A stretch of 64,000 nt of DNA, from the NCBI RefSeq assembly GCF_000721495.1, contig NZ_JOHY01000001.1, forward strand, positions 1 to 64,000, in the 5' to 3' direction. Numbering within the stretch: the stretch's first letter is position 1; each line of letters begins with the position of its first letter. Made by a program: the position numbers and the translations under genes. Shown piece after piece: positions 60,252 through 64,000 of this stretch. Under the pieces are notes generated by a model, which was given only the letters and a program-made list of their open reading frames with translations, did not search any database and had not been told where the DNA came from. The stretch is from Streptomyces sp. NRRL F-5123 (lineage in GTDB: Bacteria; Actinomycetota; Actinomycetes; Streptomycetales; Streptomycetaceae).

Positions 60252-61948
60252 TCACCTCGGTCGGCGGGAGCGTGGCCGGGTGCGGTCAGCCGGTCCCACT
60301 GCCGGCTGTCCTGGCGGAAGAGGCGGTCCTTGACCTGCGTCGGGCGGGTGCCCTCGGCGACCGCGGCCAGCCAGTCGCGGTCGAAGGCGTCCCCGTCCAG
60401 GAGGGTGACCCGCGCGGGGGCGAGGCGCGCCTCGCGGGCCTCCCGGTAGCCCGCGGAGCCCTGCCGCAGCTCCTCGTCGAGGCGGGCGCCGAAGCGGTGC
60501 AGCTCGTCCTCGCTCCACGGGCCCGCGGGGGCCAGGGCGAAGCGGTAGCCGGGGCGGCCGGTGCCCGGGTCCGGCTCGACGCGGCACGCGGCGTTGCGCA
60601 CGGCGAGCCCGCCCGCCGCCGCGGCGCCGCCCAGCGCCCTGATCACCTGCGCGTCGCGCAGCCGCTCGCCGGCCGCGTCCGAGCGCGTCGCCCGGCCCGC
60701 GTACTCCAGCCGGGGGACGCCGTCGACCCGGTCCACCACCCGGACCACGTCGCCGACGGCGTATCGGTACAGGCCGCCGATGTGGCTGAAGACGACGTGG
60801 TAGTCGTGGCCCGTGTCGAGCTGCTGCACGTCCCACGTGGGGGTCTCGGGGCGGATGTCCTCGTCGGCGTCCGCGAATTCGAGGACCGAGGCGGTCAGGA
60901 CGGGGCTGCCCGCGGTGGGGTGCCGGTCCAGCGCGGTGCCGACCGGTCCCTCGGACGCGGCCACCGGCGCGGGCAGCGCCGTCACCGCGGTCCCGTACTC
61001 CTCGCGCAGCCGCGGCAGGTACAGGCTCGCCATGCCGGTGGTCCAGCAGAACAGCGCCCGCATCCGCGGCCACACGACGGCCGGGCGCGGCACACCCGCG
61101 CGGCGCGCCGCCTTCTCCAGCTCCGCCGCGCGCCGCGGGTTGGGGTCGCGGGCGGGGACGCCGTCGACGGTGCCGTCGCGGATGTCGCGCAGCAGCCGCG
61201 GCCACCACAGGCGCAGCTGGAAGGGCAGGGCGGCGACCATGGCGGGGTTGATCCCGATCACCAGCCGCACGTCGCTCTCCACGGCCAGCCGGAGCCGGGC
61301 GTACATCTTGCCCTCGTGGTCGTCGGCCGCGAGCGGGACCGGGAGGGTCGCCCAGGGGGCGAAGGAGCCCGGCTCCGCCGCCAGCGGCTCGCCGAACCGC
61401 TCCCCGAAGTCCACCTGGCTGGCGCCGACATGGGGCCGGCCGTCGGCGAGCGTCGGCGGGGCCGCCAGCGGGTCGTGCTTGAGGTTGAGCACCGCGTCCG
61501 GGCGGTCGAGCACCTCCGGGAAGTGCTCCAGCAGGGGCGCCCAGGCGGCGAAGTAGAACGGCAGGAAGGTGTGGCGCACGAAGCCCGGGGTCACCGGGAT
61601 CTTCTTGTGCGCCCCGGTGCTGCCGCTGCTGGTGAACCACACCGCGGGCGGATCGGCGCTCAGCACGTCCGCCTCGCCCGCCGCGGCCCGCTCGATCCAG
61701 GGCTGCAGGTCGGCGTAGGCGTGGATCGGGACGGCCTTGCGGAAGTCGTCCAGCGAGCGGATCCGCCGGAAGCCGTGGGCGGCGCCGAAGCGGGTGCCGG
61801 CGTTGAAGTCCAGCAGGTCCTGGAGCACCTTGCGCTGGTGGGCGGCCGGGTCGGCAAGGGCGTCGCGCAGCCGGGCCCGCTCGGCGAAGACCCGTGCGCG
61901 GTAGCGGGCGTTGCGGTCGTGGAAGGCGGCGGGGTCAGGCTCGGACAT
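60248..61948 (-). CDS. GH3-family acyl-acid amido synthetase
   Basis: 566 residues from ATG 61948. GH3 (auxin-responsive promoter) family: motif 1 VWFTSSGSTGAHKKIPVTPG for ATP binding, motif 2 in PVAASEGPVGTALD, and motif 3 YRYAVGDVVRVVDRV. In plants these adenylate a carboxylic acid and join it to an amino acid or amine; bacterial homologues occur in natural-product clusters. With chorismate genes at the operon head, the acid substrate may be a benzoate derived from chorismate. Overlaps the P-loop kinase gene by 14 bases. Confidence 0.92.
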   Translation of the reverse strand: MSEPDPAAFHDRNARYRARVFAERARLRDALADPAAHQRKVLQDLLDFNAGTRFGAAHGFRRIRSLDDFRKAVPIHAYADLQPWIERAAAGEADVLSADPPAVWFTSSGSTGAHKKIPVTPGFVRHTFLPFYFAAWAPLLEHFPEVLDRPDAVLNLKHDPLAAPPTLADGRPHVGASQVDFGERFGEPLAAEPGSFAPWATLPVPLAADDHEGKMYARLRLAVESDVRLVIGINPAMVAALPFQLRLWWPRLLRDIRDGTVDGVPARDPNPRRAAELEKAARRAGVPRPAVVWPRMRALFCWTTGMASLYLPRLREEYGTAVTALPAPVAASEGPVGTALDRHPTAGSPVLTASVLEFADADEDIRPETPTWDVQQLDTGHDYHVVFSHIGGLYRYAVGDVVRVVDRVDGVPRLEYAGRATRSDAAGERLRDAQVIRALGGAAAAGGLAVRNAACRVEPDPGTGRPGYRFALAPAGPWSEDELHRFGARLDEELRQGSAGYREAREARLAPARVTLLDGDAFDRDWLAAVAEGTRPTQVKDRLFRQDSRQWDRLTAPGHAPADRGE

Positions 61949-62678
61949 CGGCGAGTGCCTCCTGGATCCGGTGGGCGGTGACCGACGGGTCGCCGATCGC
62001 GGGAAGGCGCCGCAGCGGCAGGTGGCGGACCTCCTCGCGCATCAGCCTGCGCAGGTCGCTCTGGTAGTCCTCGAAAGCGGGCCGGACCGGCGAGGCACCG
62101 TAGAACTCCAGCGCGTTGAGGCCGGCGCCGCGGCCGCAGCGCTCCCACGCCGTGGCGAGCGGCACGTCCAGCTCGATGACGCGGTGCGGCTGCGGGTAGG
62201 AGCGCCACCAGGCGAACAGCGGGCTCTCCTGGGCGCCGGCCAGCCGGCACTTGGCGAGGAACTTGTAGTAGTAGGAGTCCATGATCACCGGACGCCCGGG
62301 ATCGCAGCGCCGCAGCTCGTCGCGCAGGTGCACCACCGCCGCGTGGAACAGCGCCGCCAGGAAGTCCGGGGTGTAGTCGCCCCCGACGTGCGGCAGCAGC
62401 CGCCCGGCCAGCCGGCGCAGCTGGCCGACCTGGACGTGCCGCGGGCCGAGGAACCCCTCGTCGGTCGACAGCACCTGCACCGCGGGGTCCGCCGCCGCCA
62501 GGGCGCCGAGGACGGTCGACTTCCCGGCGAAGTCACCGCCGATCAGGACGGTGAAGTCCGAGGGGCCCGGCGTCGCTCCCTTCGGCTCCGCCGGCTCCTG
62601 CGGCCCGGTCCGGTCAGGGCGGGGGTGTGCGCTCCGCCGCGGGCCGGTGCTCGTACAGCTCTCCTGAATGCCCGTCAT
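61935..62678 (-). CDS. P-loop kinase-like protein (thymidylate kinase-like fold)
   Basis: 247 residues from ATG 62678 (GGAG 7 bases upstream). A disordered Pro-rich N-terminus of about 40 residues is followed by Walker A VLIGGDFAGKSTVLGALAA, then LSTDEGFLGPRHVQVGQLRR, GRPVIMDSYYYKFLAKCRLA and RVIELDVPLATAWERCGRGA. The D-SYYYK and the lid-like Arg stretch resemble thymidylate kinases, but the substrate is unlikely to be dTMP given the context. The start overlaps the shikimate kinase gene by 65 bases; a shorter start is possible. Role in the pathway unknown. Confidence 0.78.
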   Translation of the reverse strand: MTGIQESCTSTGPRRSAHPRPDRTGPQEPAEPKGATPGPSDFTVLIGGDFAGKSTVLGALAAADPAVQVLSTDEGFLGPRHVQVGQLRRLAGRLLPHVGGDYTPDFLAALFHAAVVHLRDELRRCDPGRPVIMDSYYYKFLAKCRLAGAQESPLFAWWRSYPQPHRVIELDVPLATAWERCGRGAGLNALEFYGASPVRPAFEDYQSDLRRLMREEVRHLPLRRLPAIGDPSVTAHRIQEALADVRA

Positions 62679-63231
62679 GGCTCAGCTCCAAGGCTCGCAT
62701 CACGTGCTCGGCGACCTGGTCCGGTGCCAGGCCGTCGGTGTCGACCACCGCCCGGGCCACCGCGGTGTAGAGGGGGCGACGGCGGTCCGTCAGGGCGCTC
62801 CACCGGGTGATCGGGTCGCCCGCCAGCAGCGGCCGGGTGCCGCCGCGGCGCAGCCGGCCGAGGGCGGTCCCGGGTCCCATCGACAGGTACACGACCGGCC
62901 GGCCGGCCAGCCTCCCGCGGGTCCGCGCGCGCAGCACCGCCCCGCCGCCGAGGGAGAGCACCCCCGCGTGCTCGGCGAGTGCGGCGGCCACCGCGCGCTC
63001 CTCCACCTCCCGCAGGTACTCCTCGCCCTCGGCGGCGAAGATCTCCGCGACGGACCGGCCCACGGCGGCGGCCACGTCCGCGTCGGTGTCGCGGTACGGC
63101 AGGCCGAGCCGGGCGGCCAGCAGCGCGCCGACCGTGGTCTTGCCCACGCCCGTCGGCCCCACCAGGACGACCCGCGGGCCGTCCGTCGGCGCACCGTCCG
63201 TCGGCGCTCCGTTCGTCAGCGCACCGCCCAT
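62614..63231 (-). CDS. aroK: Shikimate kinase
   Basis: 205 residues from ATG 63231 (TGATG overlap with chorismate synthase). Walker A LVGPTGVGKTTVGALLAARL; DTDADVAAAVGRSVAEIFAAEG binds shikimate (first Asp pair); VLSLGGGAVL is the conserved Gly triad; RGGTRPLLAG is the lid Arg. The N-terminus holds repeats GAPTDGAPTDG. Phosphorylates shikimate at the 3-hydroxyl. In Streptomyces primary metabolism aroC-aroK-aroB lie together; here the partner downstream genes are biosynthetic, pointing to a dedicated copy. Confidence 0.93.
   Translation of the reverse strand: MGGALTNGAPTDGAPTDGPRVVLVGPTGVGKTTVGALLAARLGLPYRDTDADVAAAVGRSVAEIFAAEGEEYLREVEERAVAAALAEHAGVLSLGGGAVLRARTRGRLAGRPVVYLSMGPGTALGRLRRGGTRPLLAGDPITRWSALTDRRRPLYTAVARAVVDTDGLAPDQVAEHVMRALELSHDGHSGELYEHRPAAERTPPP
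63181..63231 (-). repeat. Short tandem repeats at the aroK start
   Basis: Degenerate 12-15 base units (GGCGC(A/T)CCGTCCGT type) code for the Gly-Ala-Pro/Thr-Asp repeats at the N-terminus of the shikimate kinase. Confidence 0.55.
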
Positions 63232-64000
63232 CAGCGCACCGTGAGATGCGCGAGGAATGCCGCGGCGTTGCGCCGGGTCTCGGCGACGCTGTCGCCGCCG
63301 AACTTCTCCACCACCGCGTCCGCGAGCACCAGCGCGACCACCGCCTCGGCGACGATCCCGGCGGCCGGCACCGCGCAGACGTCGCTGCGCTGGTGGTGGG
63401 CCCGGGCGGCCTCGCCGGTCGACACGTCCACGGTGGCCAGTGCGCGCGGCACGGTCGCGATCGGCTTCATCGCGGCGCGCACCCGCAGGGTCTCGCCGGT
63501 GGACACCCCGCCCTCGGTGCCCCCCGAGCGGCCGGACCTGCGCCGGATGCCGCGGGGGCCGGGCTCGATCTCGTCGTGCGCCAGGGAGCCGCGCACCCGG
63601 GCGAGCCCGAAGCCGTCGCCGACCTCGACGCCCTTGATCGCCTGCACCCCCATCAGGGCACCGGCCAGCCGGGCGTCCAGCCGCCGGTCCCAGTGGGTGT
63701 GCGAGCCCAGGCCCACCGGGACGCCGTAGGCCAGGACCTCCACCACGCCGCCCAGGGTGTCGCCGTCCTTGCGGGCCCGCTCGATCTCCTCGACCATCGC
63801 CGCGGAGGCGGCGGCGTCCAGGCACCGCACGGGGTCGGCGTCCAGCCGGTCCTGGTCGGCGGGCAGCGGGGCGACGCCGGGCGGGCTTTCGGACTCGCCC
63901 AGCCCGACCACGTGCGAGACCAGCTCGACCCCGACGGTCTCCGCCAGGAAGGAGCGGGCCGCGGCGCCCAGCGCGACCCGGGCGGCGGTCTCCCGGGCCG
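63231..64000 (-). CDS. aroC: Chorismate synthase, C-terminal part (gene continues past the window)
   Basis: About 256 codons are visible; the N-terminal third lies beyond base 64000. Signatures: [27 protein letters not shown] and [20 protein letters not shown], with [20 protein letters not shown]. Converts EPSP to chorismate with reduced FMN. The stop overlaps the aroK start. All visible catalytic residues appear intact. Confidence 0.95.
   Translation of the reverse strand, partial: ARETAARVALGAAARSFLAETVGVELVSHVVGLGESESPPGVAPLPADQDRLDADPVRCLDAAASAAMVEEIERARKDGDTLGGVVEVLAYGVPVGLGSHTHWDRRLDARLAGALMGVQAIKGVEVGDGFGLARVRGSLAHDEIEPGPRGIRRRSGRSGGTEGGVSTGETLRVRAAMKPIATVPRALATVDVSTGEAARAHHQRSDVCAVPAAGIVAEAVVALVLADAVVEKFGGDSVAETRRNAAAFLAHLTVR

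Noticed and set aside
58261..61981. Long plus-strand frames over the biosynthetic operon
   Set aside because: Antisense to FAD monooxygenase, methyltransferase and GH3 genes, which have full motifs.
1..64000. tRNA and rRNA genes
   Set aside because: Looked for cloverleaf-like segments and CCA ends in the gaps on both strands; none recognised.

Overview
The window is high-GC actinobacterial DNA and looks like a Streptomyces chromosome. Genes are dense, GTG starts and GGAGG-type ribosome sites are common, 4-bp ATGA/GTGA overlaps are frequent, and there are many secreted polysaccharide hydrolases with ricin-type lectin modules, ECF sigma and ArsR/TetR/LuxR regulators, and mycothiol-type arsenic genes. 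Both window ends cut genes: a lytic transglycosylase at the left and chorismate synthase at the right.

Left third (1-27 kb): a secreted subtilase with a LuxR-type regulator, a secreted lamin-tail/beta-propeller protein, a quinone oxidoreductase, a large protein carrying the leader motif seen in cargo of contractile injection systems, an NmrA/TetR divergent pair with a perfect inverted-repeat operator, a GH16 glucanase with two near-identical lectin modules, a glycine-betaine ABC transporter (permease/binding-protein fusion plus CBS-containing ATPase), and a compact SigE-type sigma locus in which a secreted protein and a membrane-anchored protein carry related extracytoplasmic domains. A SecD-like lipoprotein, a two-domain secreted protein, a GH5 cellulase and a metallo-beta-lactamase-fold hydrolase follow.

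The middle (27-35 kb) is accessory and scarred. An I36-like secreted protein lies between two long palindromic inverted repeats. Next to it is a complete 1882-bp IS256-family element with a 9-bp target duplication, a coupled passenger gene and a hairpin hiding the transposase ribosome site. Then come an unknown gene and a graveyard of fragments (a transposase tail, a hydratase N-terminus, a frameshifted IclR regulator), followed by a GH54 arabinofuranosidase and an EamA exporter.

The right half (35-64 kb) holds an arsenic island (flavoprotein, two ArsR, Acr3, ArsC), a GH30 glycosidase, a slipin, a YciO-type protein, a peptide ABC operon preceded by a Cys-type leader peptide, an atypical response regulator, an ArsR-nitroreductase pair, a phosphoesterase and a TmrB-like kinase. 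From 53.6 kb to the right end runs one minus-strand operon of overlapping genes: chorismate synthase, shikimate kinase, a P-loop kinase, a GH3-type adenylating amide synthetase, an LCMT-type methyltransferase, an FAD monooxygenase, a degenerate class I tRNA-synthetase-like protein, an unknown protein, a LysR ligand domain without its DNA-binding part, an alpha/beta hydrolase and a second methyltransferase. I infer an uncharacterised chorismate-derived natural-product pathway; it and the sigma locus are the best candidates for an undescribed system.
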